Origin: Megalonaias nervosa
Lineage: Eukaryota; Mollusca; Bivalvia; Unionida; Unionidae
Length of the DNA stretch: 64,000 nucleotides
Reading direction: 5' to 3'
Assembly (NCBI GenBank): GCA_016617855.1
Contig: JAECUM010093655.1
Span: 1 to 64,000 of the forward strand
In this document: positions 1-10,944 of the stretch, one piece after another
Numbering within the stretch: position 1 is the first letter of the stretch
Layout: the number at the start of each line of letters is the position of its first letter
Made by a program: the position numbers and the translations under genes
The notes under the pieces: generated by a model
Seen by the model: only the letters and a program-made list of their open reading frames with translations
The model's database searches: none
What the model was told of the DNA's origin: nothing

Positions 1-419
1 TCACTTCCAATGAAATCACGACATCAATATTGTACTAACTGAACAATGCAAAATTTGAGTTTCGACGTAGACGATTGTCTCACAAAATAAATGTCGCTAG
101 TTTTTGGAGAAAAAAAGGAATCTTGTTTGGTGGTGTATCAACAATTAGTCTAGTTCCCTGCTATGTCGACTCCTGACTTGGCAGTGTCCTATTAAAACCA
201 CTCCGGAAACCAGACTAATCAACAAAACATAAAGCACTGACGTAATACACTGATTTTTTTTTTTGCGTACACGTGATGATTTTTGAAACCTGTTGGAACA
301 GTCTTTCACATGTTGGTCATTTTGAAAATAAATGCTATTTATACAGAATAAGGAACAACTTCATTAGAAAAAGCGCATATTAACAATTATTATCGACGTG
401 ACTGTAAAACGTGGATTGA

Positions 420-620
420 GTCATTAAACAGCCCAGTTCCCTAAACTCCCCACCCCCCCACGGTTTTCTCGAAGTGTAGCCTATATAAGCGGATTTTTTT
501 CAACTTTTGGAGGTCCCTCAGTAACTCACGCCCTCACTTATAGTGTGGAGTGCGGTCTGTGTTTGTGGACCCTGTTGTGCATGAGTTTTTTCGAGGGAGA
601 GGTGTACATAGATGTATGTG
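420..620 (+). promoter_or_regulatory. Possible promoter / 5' leader of the DCX gene
   Basis: The stretch is richer in G+C and CpG than its surroundings. It holds a TATA-like CTATATAAG at about 480-488, followed 30-45 bases later by an initiator-like CCTCAGTAACTC. A weak donor-like GAGAG|GTGTAC lies near 600. It sits about 16 kb upstream of the DCX-domain exon on the same strand, so it could supply an untranslated first exon. This is inference from composition and two short motifs only; it could equally be ordinary flank. Confidence 0.2.
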
Positions 621-704
621 CGTAATGTAACAAAATTAAGTACTATGTCTTTAATTTCTTCCAGGGACCGCTTTCATCTAGGCCCCTAAAAGGGTTTGCA
701 TGCT

Positions 705-753
705 AAACTGCATGTCGACACCCCAGCAGTCCAGGGGTGTCGACACGCAGTTT
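705..753. repeat. Near-perfect 20-bp inverted repeat (hairpin)
   Basis: AAACTGCATGTCGACACCCC at 705-724 pairs with 734-753 with a single mismatch, leaving a 9-base loop. Each arm holds a GTCGAC site. It could be the core of a small palindromic transposon or a structured RNA; nothing nearby decides this. Confidence 0.75.
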
Positions 754-759
754 TAAAAA

Positions 760-2074
760 AGGGAAGGAACTAAATTTCTGGTAGCTGAAAAAATTTAGTT
801 TTACTTTGGTTTTATCATCAATCCTTTAAATTCTCAAATGATACATTTCTAGAATTTCTCAAATGTGAATGTTGGAAAACATATGTAATAAATGTGTTAT
901 TTATCATATTTACATGACTCCCTTTTAATGCCATCCATGGGAACTATAGGGATACTGGCGTATAGTGAGCATACCATATTATAGTAGGGTCTAACTGATT
1001 AACTGATAATAACTGTGCTAAGGGGAATTAGTCACAAGTGAGAGGGTTTTGCTTTCCACATTTAATGTAACCCTATGTTTGACCTGGCTTATAAACAGTC
1101 CTAGTTGACTTCAGAGATAGCATTCCCAGAAGACTTTTTCTAGAGCTAACTTTTGATCTGTCACTGTGCAAGTTGCAGACTTTTATCTGACCCTAGTCTA
1201 CAAGCACAAAATCTAAATTATATAATCCAAATTATAGCAATATATCCACTCTCCACACACTTTTGCAAATGATAATGTATGTTAGAATTTCCAAAAATAT
1301 ATTAAGTAGGAAATTAATTGCAAAATTTATCTTTATGAGCTAATTAATTCAGAATTTATCTAACTACACAATTCTAGTTTAAGTAATTTATATCTACTAA
1401 AAGAGATTCAGATTTCCCCAGAACTGGTCACTAATTTAAATGTTTGAGTATTAAGGGTAACTTTCTATCATTGAATTATAATAGCTTTATAAAAACATTA
1501 TTCCACTGCTATTATGATTTCTTTATCTCAACCTAGACTGTAACTTAACACCATTAATCCCTGAGTGGCTGCTGATAACACCATATTTAAACGGAATCAC
1601 AGCCCCTAAATTTAACTGTAAATAGAGATATAGTCCTCTATCATAGATATACAATTATTAAATATATCAAGAGAATTTAGACAATTTATATATAAATATA
1701 CCTTCTCTTTGAAAACCTATATCTGTACCATGCTACCTGAAAGAACTACATTTAGCCCCATACCAGTATAATGAAGTATGTGATACATCCAATTATCCTA
1801 CTAAATAATGAAATGGGATTCATGATCATACACACATTATAGAAGGAATTGTGCTATAATGAAAGACCTTATAGAGAGGGAGTACTGTCTTGAGTCATAA
1901 AGCAATGTCAGTATTAAGGACTGTATCTATCATACAAGAGAATGGACCAGAATGAGAATAATAAATGAATAAATCGCTCTGTTGAATGAGCAAGTGGTTT
2001 CTACTTGGCTGAATGCCAGTGATGACAGAAAACAACATTATGGATTAGAAGATTTTAAAAACGGAGGTGGCAAA

Positions 2075-2075
<1 letters not shown>
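760..2075. other. AT-rich flank without a recognisable gene
   Basis: No open frame, splice-bounded exon or RNA gene is supported. The only recognisable piece is an M2-type MITE fragment at 1797-1885, listed separately. A (TAC)n tract follows at about 2076-2108. Confidence 0.6.
1797..1885 (+). mobile_element. M2 MITE fragment (single satellite-like monomer)
   Basis: The sequence reads AATGAAATGGGATTCATGAT, then a TATAATGAA box, and ends in GAGAGGGAGTACT. This order matches one unit of the 79-bp array at 57.6-59.4 kb and the dispersed M2 copies near 4.6, 10.8 and 18.9 kb. It is a non-coding, non-autonomous element remnant. Confidence 0.5.
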
Positions 2076-2109
<34 letters not shown>

Positions 2110-2397
2110 GTAATTGACTATCAAAAGAACAGAGATAACCATGCCTGTTAATCAGCATTTAAATTTTTGAAAAAATTGTTAATTTGAAAATAACCCCTAC
2201 ATCAATAAGTATATATTAAAGATTTCAAGAAAAATGGTTGATAAATGTCTGAGTTATGACCATTTGAACTTGTGTATGACACAGAATGACATGGTCAGTC
2301 AGGTGATGTGCATTAAGGCCTAAATGTTTGACAAGCTTTGTCCATTACAGTTGCTTAATCCCTTGCACCTTTGACAGCAAGAGTATTTGTCACTAGT

Positions 2398-2400
<3 letters not shown>

Positions 2401-2458
<58 letters not shown>
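2401..2458. repeat. (TA)n microsatellite
   Basis: Uninterrupted TA dinucleotides for 58 bases. The short open frame across it is only an alternating Tyr/Ile artefact. Confidence 0.95.
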
Positions 2459-2460
<2 letters not shown>

Positions 2461-2746
2461 AGTTTGAAAATTTTTAAAATGACGTCAAGCTTTAATTCCT
2501 ATAGAAATAGTCATGTAAAGTTTTGTAACTTCAATGACTTTTCTGTTTTTTTGTTTGTCTTGTCTCAGTTTTGTATTTGCCTTTGAAAACGACTTATTTA
2601 GAGTTGAAAATGCTCAGGCTAGTTAGAAACTAGTTTTGCACTGTTCATTGTCATTTTATTGCATTTATCTTAAGCAGTACCTGACACACATGATCCCTTC
2701 CTGGATTCAGTGCACTTGAAAGGACTGTTATTTGCAATATGATTGG

Positions 2747-2751
<5 letters not shown>

Positions 2752-2795
<44 letters not shown>

Positions 2796-2933
2796 AGTAA
2801 CATTCCTAATGCAATCTTGTAAACAACTACAGCATCCAATAAGTTTACCTGATGTACACAATTTTTGTGATAATATTTACCCAAGTAAATATTCCATTAC
2901 CCTTTACATGTATTATTATTATTATTCTTATTC

Positions 2934-2969
<36 letters not shown>

Positions 2970-3026
2970 TTACCCAAGTAAATATTCCATTACCCTTTAC
3001 ATGTATTATTATTATTATTATTATTA
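2752..3026. repeat. Compound (TA)n and (ATT)n repeat with a 47-bp direct duplication
   Basis: A (TA)n tract covers 2752-2793. An ATT-rich tract covers about 2911-2968 and a second one 3004-3026. The segment before each ATT tract (about 2874-2920 and 2966-3013, beginning ATATTTACCCAAG) is duplicated almost exactly. The layout suggests slippage or unequal exchange between the ATT tracts copied the unique segment with them. Confidence 0.85.
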
Positions 3027-3413
3027 AATTTTGTCCATTATCCTGCTACACCATACTCATGACATATTTTTTTCTGTAGCTCCATGCACACCTTTACCAG
3101 GATAAAATTTCTGTTGTACATTTTGTAGATGGCATGGATTTTTCACCATACATGATATCTGTCCTTTGTTCCCAGCCTGAAATTAGGTCAAAAATACTTT
3201 GGTTCTCTGCACAATAGGCACGATAATCTCATCTTTGATTATTGCTATACAACTTTGTTGAGCTGATGGCAGCATAAATTAGATATGTCGTTTACCAGTT
3301 TTAAGACCATTCTTCAGTTTTTTACTATTCTTTTATTTATCTTTGTATATCTCATTGTCAGTCAAAGATATAGGAGTAAAAAATTTCTCTTGGCTTATGC
3401 ATTAAGTGTTTCT

Positions 3414-3451
<38 letters not shown>

Positions 3452-3566
3452 TATATTAGTTAATGTAACAGAAGATCAGAAAAATATCCATGCTTTATGG
3501 ATGCATTTTTCTGAGCTTCTGTTGCATTAATTAACTTTTCTATGTAATATCCAGCACATGGACAGA

Positions 3567-3628
<62 letters not shown>
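3414..3628. repeat. Two (TA)n microsatellites
   Basis: TA tracts lie at 3414-3457 (one G interruption) and 3570-3628, separated by about 110 bases of unremarkable sequence. Confidence 0.9.
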
Positions 3629-3630
<2 letters not shown>

Positions 3631-3820
3631 CAACTAAGAGCATGGTCAAAACATACTAGTTCGCTATGTGATTGACACAAGAACCCACTCACCTTTTATT
3701 TTTGCACAATCAGAATTGTTATATCTCGTGTTATTAATGGCCCCTAGTGATTCTAACATGTAGGAGTATGGAATTTTTTGTTGATTTTGTGTTATATGTT
3801 TTGTATATGTAATGTTTTTC

Positions 3821-3847
3821 CTGATGAAGAGCTTGTTTAGCCTGAAA
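3821..3847 (+). ncRNA. Hammerhead-ribozyme-core-like motif, probably a degraded retroelement relic
   Basis: CTGATGA (3821-3827) and GAAA (3844-3847) are the two invariant core boxes of a hammerhead ribozyme. The 16 bases between them can fold as a 5-bp stem with one bulged A and a TGTTT loop, as stem II should. Stems I and III are not convincing. Hammerheads of this kind are known from Penelope-like retroelements, and a decayed Penelope-type endonuclease fragment lies about 5 kb downstream. A chance match or an inactive relic remains likely. Confidence 0.3.
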
Positions 3848-4589
3848 TGTTGGGAAATTATTCTGAATTTACACTGTTGTCAATTTTTGTGCCCATATAT
3901 ATATAAAATACTTGAAATCATTTTCTATATTTGACAAAAACCTGCAAAGAAGAGTTTGGGTGGCAATGGCAGTGATAATAAAATGATATCCATTTCATGC
4001 TGCACTTGTCACTCACAGTCCTTCGTTATATTGCCATCCTTATAATACAGGTAGGGTAATTTTGTTTTTTATTCCAGTTATTTTATTTCACTTGATTTTA
4101 GTTCTTGGCATAAGACTGAACAAATTTCCATAATTTTGGTTTTACATCATTTAAATACATGTACCCTGTTCTTTTATTTGTATGGAAGCTATTACATGTA
4201 CAACCATGTTGGAACAAACCTGTTTGGTTCAAGTGAGCAGTCTTGTAAAGGAAACACTGTACAGTACTAGCTAAGAAATTTCCTTGACATAGTTTTGGCA
4301 TTAAGTCCTTACTTGTCAGTAAGTAATTTTGCTACATGACATCCTGTATATGGTAGTTTTATTATAATTATTTTCGTTTAGGTCACAAGACAGGTGTATT
4401 TGCACATAAAGGGGACACTTTGAACATAATTGGCTACTTTGAGCATTGGTTATTTTGAGCTTTTGTAAAACTACCTTTGTACTAATATTGATTTTTTTTT
4501 TACAGTGATGAACACTGGTATATTTATTTACTGTACTAAAGAGCACTAATGTAAACTGCAATTGTCTTGAAGTAGCACGTGCATTGTTC

Positions 4590-4735
4590 CCTCACCATTA
4601 GAACTTTCATTATAACACAGTTTCTGTTATAGGGTTGTTATAGTCATAGATCCCATTTCATTAAGCTATAGTAAAATTATGTGTAGCATAAACTTCATTA
4701 TAACACAGCTTCACTGTGAGGTGGCTTCCATGGAC
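4590..4735 (-). mobile_element. M2 MITE copy
   Basis: Contains CTTCATTATAACACAG twice and, on the minus strand, AATGAAATGGGATCTATGAC followed by TATAACAACCCTATAACAG. That is one monomer of the satellite at 57.6-59.4 kb. The ends are AT-rich and partly inverted. There is no coding capacity. Confidence 0.6.
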
Positions 4736-5369
4736 AGTAATATTGAAGGGAAAACTTTGTTTCCATATTTTGAGGTAGATCCAGAGATTTAAAATTTTAT
4801 GTATTTTGCATCAGATTGGTTAAAATTGTTACTACCTTGGAAGCCGTATTTCTGATTGATATTAATAATAATACACTTATATCACCATCAAAATATTGGC
4901 AAGGATGATTTAGTTTTTTTGTGAGCAAGACCTGTGCATATACATGAGGTGAAACTACATCTGATTGGCTGAACCTGGTGCCACTATAAAGACTGCATTT
5001 TTAATAGGGTTTTGATCAAACTTGGTATATATGCCTGCATCATCAAGATCTTCTGTTGAATGTAATTGTGAGTGAGATCCATGCATATTAATGATATCAT
5101 CTCATATTTAATTAGCTGAGTTTATGAACATGCTCAAGCAATAATATTTCTGATCAGTTTTTGATCATCCTGGTTAAATAGACCATCAAGTACCATCAAG
5201 ATGTGGGCTGAGTTTGATTATTTATGCATAATTTATTAACTTATATCAGATTGGCAAAGCTTGTTACCACTTTTGAACAAAATGTTCTGAATTAGCTCAA
5301 GCTTGGTAAGTAGGCTTATTTCATCATTGTCTTTGGTTCTGTTATAAGTGAGATCTGTGCATATTAGCA

Positions 5370-5690
5370 GCACTCCGGTGGCCTAAGTGGTTGGAGCATT
5401 TGCCTTGGATGCAGGAGGTCATGGGTTTGAACCCTGACAGTCATACCAAAGACTTATCAAAATGGTATTTTCAGCTGCCTTGCTTGGTGCTCAGCATAAA
5501 AGGTTAGTGTTAGGACTGGTTAGCCTTGAGTCAGGATAATGTGACTGGGTGGGAAATGATGCTACATGTCTGTGGCATGATGCCCCAGTGCAAGACATCA
5601 TTATAGACTGCCACACTGTGGACATCATGGTGATATGACTAAAATTGTTAAAAGCTACATTAAAAATCCAATTATACACACACGTATTAG
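5370..5690 (+). mobile_element. tRNA-derived SINE, family A (full length)
   Basis: The head is tRNA-like: A-box-like TGGCCTAAGTGG near 5379 and B-box GGGTTTGAACCC at 5423-5434. The body is about 220 bp and ends in TACATTAAAAATCCAA followed by a short ACACAC tail. Near-full-length copies occur on the other strand at 48965-49260 and 60536-60843, and a 3' fragment at 7167-7291. Such elements are transcribed by RNA polymerase III and mobilised by a LINE in trans; they encode nothing. Confidence 0.85.
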
Positions 5691-6344
5691 TGGTGTGATC
5701 TTACATCTGACTGGCTCAGTTTGTTATCTCTCAAGATCTAGAGATTAGGGTATACATGTATATGTCTCATTCACTCTTGAATAACTTGGAAAATGGAGTC
5801 GTATCATCTAAATCTTGGATGACATTGATTGTGAGCAAAAGACAATGCATGTTAATTGTGCCATTATCATTGAAAACAAGTAGTAAAAATTGGTAAAATG
5901 AACATGATACTAAGTTTTGAAGATAGTTTATATGTGGTTGTATTCTCACTATGCAACATAAGCCTGCATACTGAAATGGTCAACTGTTAAGTTAGTTAAG
6001 CAAGGTGAGCAATATGGGGTCCTCTTGTGCCTCTTGTAATCTTCAAATGTTAGTGAAAATATGTATGGTCATGTAGTTTTCTGTCAGCAATAGTCATAAC
6101 CACAGGTCTTCCATCATCACTCTTGCTTGCTCACAGTTTTTGTTGTAAATTGAAGCTATGGTTTATCGTAAAAGGATATGCAAGTATATTGCTGTACTTA
6201 AAAGCATCATTTAAAATTGGAATTTAGATTGTCAATGTTTTTGCCTGAAACAGGCATTCTGGCAAAGATACTCTGTTTTGCTTAGAGATTAAATTATGGT
6301 TTCATTTACAACTGCATACAAAATATTTTAATTCAATATCCAGG

Positions 6345-7235
6345 ATTTATAGCTCACCTGGCCTTAAGGTCAAGCGAGTTTATGATATGGCCATGTGTCC
6401 ATTGTGTATTATGTATTCATCAACAATTACTGTTTTCAAGTTCATCTCAGAAACACTGAGCCAATTTGAACCAAGCATGATACAACCTGGCATTAAGGCA
6501 CGTCAATTACTTTTTTTTTTTTTAAATGATGCAGATCTGCAGATAAATATGGCCATCATTACTAAAGACAGCAAAGCCCATAAATAATTTCTTCTCAAAA
6601 ATTGCTCAGCCGAGTTTGAACGCATTTTACAGAACATGCCCTAACGTATCAGACTTTTGAAATTTGTTAGAAATTATATGCAGATCCACCATCAAATATG
6701 GCCAATATTACTAAAAATATAGAAACTTTTCAGGCAAAGATGGCTTTCACAACTGTACAAATGATGCTGCTCTATGATCAAATAGGACTACGGTACCTTT
6801 ACTAAAATAGAAAACCTTAAGAGGGCTTCAACTCAAACAACACTCAAGAGAGTTTGATCAGTTATCAAAGAATGGAAGTATCATGTCAAAAATGCATTCA
6901 GTTTTGTACAGAGGTTGCCAGATTGTGATTAGATATAACCACTGTTTCAAAATATTTAAAATATTTTCTATGACTTCTCCTCAGGAGGCACTCAGTGGAC
7001 TTGGACTACATTTTTGACAGAAAGCTTTCTGGTAAGAAGGTCTTTATTGATTGTACAATTGATGCTTATCCACCATCAGTATATATGGCCACTGTTTAAT
7101 TCTTTTAAGTAAAAAAGCTTTACAAATGTCTCTTGAAAAGCTCTCAAAAGAATTTATCAAATGTGTATGACACTGTCACACTGCAGACATCATAGTGATA
7201 TGACTGAAAAATTGTTAAAGCTACATTAAAAATCC

Positions 7236-7293
<58 letters not shown>

Positions 7294-7945
7294 ATCCTGG
7301 CATGAATGCCTTAATAAGGTAATAGACATAATCAGAATTGCCATCATGTATGGCTACTGTTACTAAAAATAGAAAAATATGATCAAATTCAGCAGAAAGC
7401 ATCCTTGCATAAGGTCTTTTAAATTTATAAAGATTAGGCTAAACCATTGCCAATTCTGGGTACAACAAAAAAACAAAAAAACAAACCTTCAGTAACTTCT
7501 AAAACAGCTCAGCAGAATTTGACCAATTTGACGTAAGTCATCCTCGATTGAAGGCCTTTCAAATTTATACAAATGATGATGATCTGCCATTAGATATGAT
7601 CACTGTTACTAAAAAAAGACACATATATAAACAACTTTATCTCAGAAAACCTCTTTACAGAATTTGATCAACTTTTGTAGAAGTTTGATGGAATTCTTTC
7701 AATATTCGGCAATGATATTGATGTTACATCAAATTTTAGGTGAAGATGCCAAAAAACAAAGAAGCCTTCAAACATTTCTTTTTCTTTTGTAACATAATTT
7801 TGTAATCATGAGGACTGGAAGAAATGTTGAAAGAAAGCATCCTACTAACCCAGATTTCTTGGTCAAGATCTCTTGCATTTGGCTGTAAGGCAGCTGTCAG
7901 TCAGGTGAATGATCTCAGGCCAACCTGTGCCTCATGTATTCTAGT
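6345..7945 (+). repeat. Large degenerate dispersed repeat, family R (copy 1)
   Basis: The region begins near GCTCACCTGGCC and ends near GTCAGGTGAATGATCTCAGG, which are inverted relative to each other. In between, a ~130-bp motif recurs in degenerate form: 'tttgaccaa', 'agaaagcatcctg', 'caaatatggcca' and 'ttactaaaaatagaaaa'. Related copies lie at about 30380-31065 and 40419-41475. I recognise this general type as a common bivalve genomic repeat. No reading frame survives and it probably represents an old non-autonomous element. Confidence 0.55.
7167..7291 (+). mobile_element. SINE family A, 3' fragment with an expanded (AC)n tail
   Basis: Bases 7167-7238 match the 3' end of the SINE at 5370-5690 (GACATCATAGTGATATGACT ... 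TACATTAAAAATCCAA). It runs directly into 53 bases of pure AC repeat at 7239-7291. The head is missing, as in 5'-truncated reverse transcription. It lies inside the family R repeat. Confidence 0.75.
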
Positions 7946-8167
7946 AGTGTATTTAATAAAATTATTGTGAATATCTTTTTTCAATGCATTTGGCATTAAT
8001 GAGCACAAGCATTCTTCTTTCTGTCTCAAATGAATTAATTACTTTGATACATGCTTTTTTATTTGATATTAGGCTTATAATATTTACACGAGTCCATGGT
8101 ATTCTATTTTCATAATCTGGAGATTAAATGCAAGCACTCATTAAGCCCAGATTTTTCACTGTTCTAG

Positions 8168-8870
8168 TTGACGGCTTTTCATCCATCATCCATTAGCACA
8201 AATTTCTTTATTGGTACTCTTACTAAATTTACAGGGAGGATTGCAACCAAATTTTACAGACACATTCATCCCAAAGTTTAGTGGTACTAAATGAAAGTGA
8301 TGCCCCTTGGACATCCAGTATGGTCACCATAGCAACCATTTTGAAAATCTTGTTATTGCTTCATATTGACATAGAGTTTTCACTAACAGATTTCTTCTGA
8401 TGTCTTGTTAATAGTAATCGAAAATGGCGATGATATGGCATCCAATATAGCTGCCTTTGCAGTCATTTAAAATATCTTGTTATCACTACTGAATTGATGA
8501 TTTTATTGACATTTAATTTTCACGAAAGGATGTCTTTTGATGTCTAGTTAGTCCTAAATGAAAATAGTGCTGATTCATCATCTGCTATGGCTGCCATCTG
8601 CTATGGTGATTCATCATCTGCTATGGCTGCCATCTGCTATGGTGGCCATCTAGAAAATACTGTTATTGTGACTCTTTCTGAATGGATGGTCCTATCTACA
8701 TGGGGATTTCACTAAAAAACTTCTTTTGATGTCGAGTTAGTTCAAAAATAAAAATGGTACCAGTTTGACATCAAATATGGCTGCCATGACATCCATCTTA
8801 AAAATCATCTTGTTGCTACTTCTGAGGGGATGGTTATATCAACAAGGGGTTTTCACCAAAAGACTTCATA
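8168..8870 (+). repeat. Degenerate ~150-bp repeat, family R2 (copy 1)
   Basis: Motifs such as ATCTTGTTATTGCTACTTCT, 'gatggt.atatcaac', 'ggttttcacta', 'gatgtctagtta' and 'aatatggctgccat' recur every ~150 bases. A related block lies at 61815-62620. A local 36-bp duplication of 'gattcatcatctgctatgg' sits at about 8571-8643. No frame is maintained. Confidence 0.55.
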
Positions 8871-8918
8871 TGTTTAAAAGCTCTTATACAAACTAAAATT
8901 TATTCCAAGTTTAAGAGA

Positions 8919-9075
8919 TCATTGTACCATGTTTATTTACTCACCTGTCCAACATGTAACAAATGATATATAGGTGAGACAAAAAAAAGGAATTTTTCAA
9001 ATGAGAATAAAAGAACACAGCTGGGGCATCCACAGGAGGAAGGATAACCTAGTATCAAAACATTGTAATCTACCG
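8919..9075 (+). pseudogene. Decayed GIY-YIG endonuclease fragment of a Penelope-like retroelement
   Basis: Read from about 8919 the frame gives a tyrosine-rich strand, then LTCPTCNK, an in-frame stop (TGA at 8964-8966), then YIGET. After a frame change near 9000 it continues as RIKEHSWGIHRRKDNLVSKH. The order Tyr ... Cys-x-x-Cys ... YIGET ... Arg ... Glu-His is that of the GIY-YIG nuclease found at the C-terminus of Penelope-like elements. A stop and a frameshift in about 150 bases show it is dead. The reverse transcriptase part was not found next to it. Confidence 0.6.
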
Positions 9076-9649
9076 GAAAAGTTGTGTTAAGTATCAAATA
9101 ATAGAAATTATTTTTCAGACACAGACATTTTGGTTCCAACAGCAAATTGAAAAGTAGACAATATTTTCAGATACACCAATAACAGACTCTGTTATCATGG
9201 AATAAGGGATCAACATCTGTGCTTAAATGGGAGTCCTGGCAAATATTGCATTGATTTTCATTTAAAGACTTAGGATGTGGACATAGTACTAAATGAAAGT
9301 GGTACAAACTGTTCAAAAACTTTTGTAGTTATTGTAAGTTACCCAGGTTACTTAATTGAAGTAATTTCATTTCTATGTGAATGAAGACAGTGCCTTCTAG
9401 GTATTGTGTAAAATAATTAACTCATTTGGTTGAGTCATAGATGTATAAGGAAACACTAATCTAATCTTTGTCTCATAATTTTAGCAATATCATTGAAAAT
9501 AGATTTTACCACCTAAATTAATTAAATGCAACTGTCCACTTTTAATTTCCTGTAATAATTACTTTTCGGAAGGATCTCCATATTAATGGATAAAAATCTG
9601 ATGCAGACATATTAATGGACAAAAACCTAGGCACTGCAGACTGGGTGCA

Positions 9650-10075
9650 GCGGCATACATTGTTACAGCTCTGGAGTGGGGACAGTGGGTACATTGTTTC
9701 AACTGTGCAATGGGGACATGTAGGTACATTGTTACAACTGTGGACTGGGGACAGCAGGATACATTGTTTCAACCATGGACTGGGGTCAGTGGGTACATTG
9801 TTACAACTGTGGACTGGGGACATTGTTACAACTTTGGACTGGGGACAGTGTGGTACATTGTTTTAACTTTGGACTGGAAACATGGGGATACATTGTTACA
9901 ATTGTAGACTGGGGGCAGTGGGGTACACTGTTACAACTGTGCGCTGGTGTCAGTGGAGTACATTGTTACAACTATGGTTTGGGGACAGTGGGGTGCATTG
10001 TTACAACTGTGGACTGGGGACAATGGGATACTTTGTTACAAATGTGGACTGGGGACAATGGGGTACATTGTTGTA
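9650..10075. repeat. ~33-bp minisatellite (about 13 units)
   Basis: The unit is about GTGGACTGGGGACAGTGGGG followed by TACATTGTTACAACT. Its length is near a multiple of three and it lacks stops, so several overlapping frames stay open on both strands and read as an 11-residue WGQ-type repeat. Units differ by substitutions and small deletions that shift the frame, which argues against coding use. Confidence 0.9.
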
Positions 10076-10261
10076 TTTGATCCATCCAGGATGCTTGCAA
10101 CAAGATGCTTTTACTCAAATTGATAGCACTGACAACTCTCACTTTTTTGTCTGAAATAATTACTGTTAATGAAATCATCTTTGGTCCATTATCAAAAGTG
10201 TTGTTTGCACTTGAAATTTAATAAGTATCTAGCTATGATCATGAATAGAAACTGGTTATCT

Positions 10262-10361
<100 letters not shown>

Positions 10362-10754
10362 CAGTTTTTCATTTGCAAATATACAGATTCTGCATACTGC
10401 AAAAAAATAATTTTTTGGGTTTAAAATCATGTTTTTATAAGCAAGAGAAGTTTGAATTTATGCAGGAAAATTTTGTTTTCCCCTAATAATTTGCCTGTGT
10501 TTGAACTTTTTATAGGAATCCAATTTTTACTGGTTTTACTGTGTTACTTTCTGGCTATCAATATCACTGTATATTTAGTGCCTAGAACCAGATAAGTTGA
10601 TGCTAATGCAGTGGCAAATCAGTGTCTGCATTGTTCTTTAATAACATGTGATGTAAATTCTGCAGAGCAAATACACTGGTGCAGTATGTGTTGACACATC
10701 TGGGTCTATGTACTTCACATTTGGATTTGTGTTATACAGTATATGGATAATTCT

Positions 10755-10940
10755 GGTATAGCACTCTCTCACTATAATGACACTCATTATAACACTGTTC
10801 CTGTTATAAGGCAGGTATGCTCATAGACATCCAATTTATTATCTGGTACTAGGATTATATCATGTACTTCATTATAAGGCTTTCTCAGTATAAGGTAGCA
10901 CAAGACTTGTACATCATTATAATGAGGTAGTGTTGTAACT
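10755..10940. mobile_element. M2 MITE copy
   Basis: Starts CTCTCACTATAATGAC and ends CATTATAATGAGGTAGTG, giving roughly inverted ends. The interior has the repeated box CATTATAA(C/G). It matches the other dispersed M2 copies and is non-coding. Confidence 0.55.
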
Positions 10941-10944
10941 AGCT

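Noticed and set aside
9542..10178. Trp/Gly-rich frames on both strands
   Set aside because: They lie in the ~33-bp minisatellite; unit indels shift the frame between repeats, which a real repeat protein would not tolerate.
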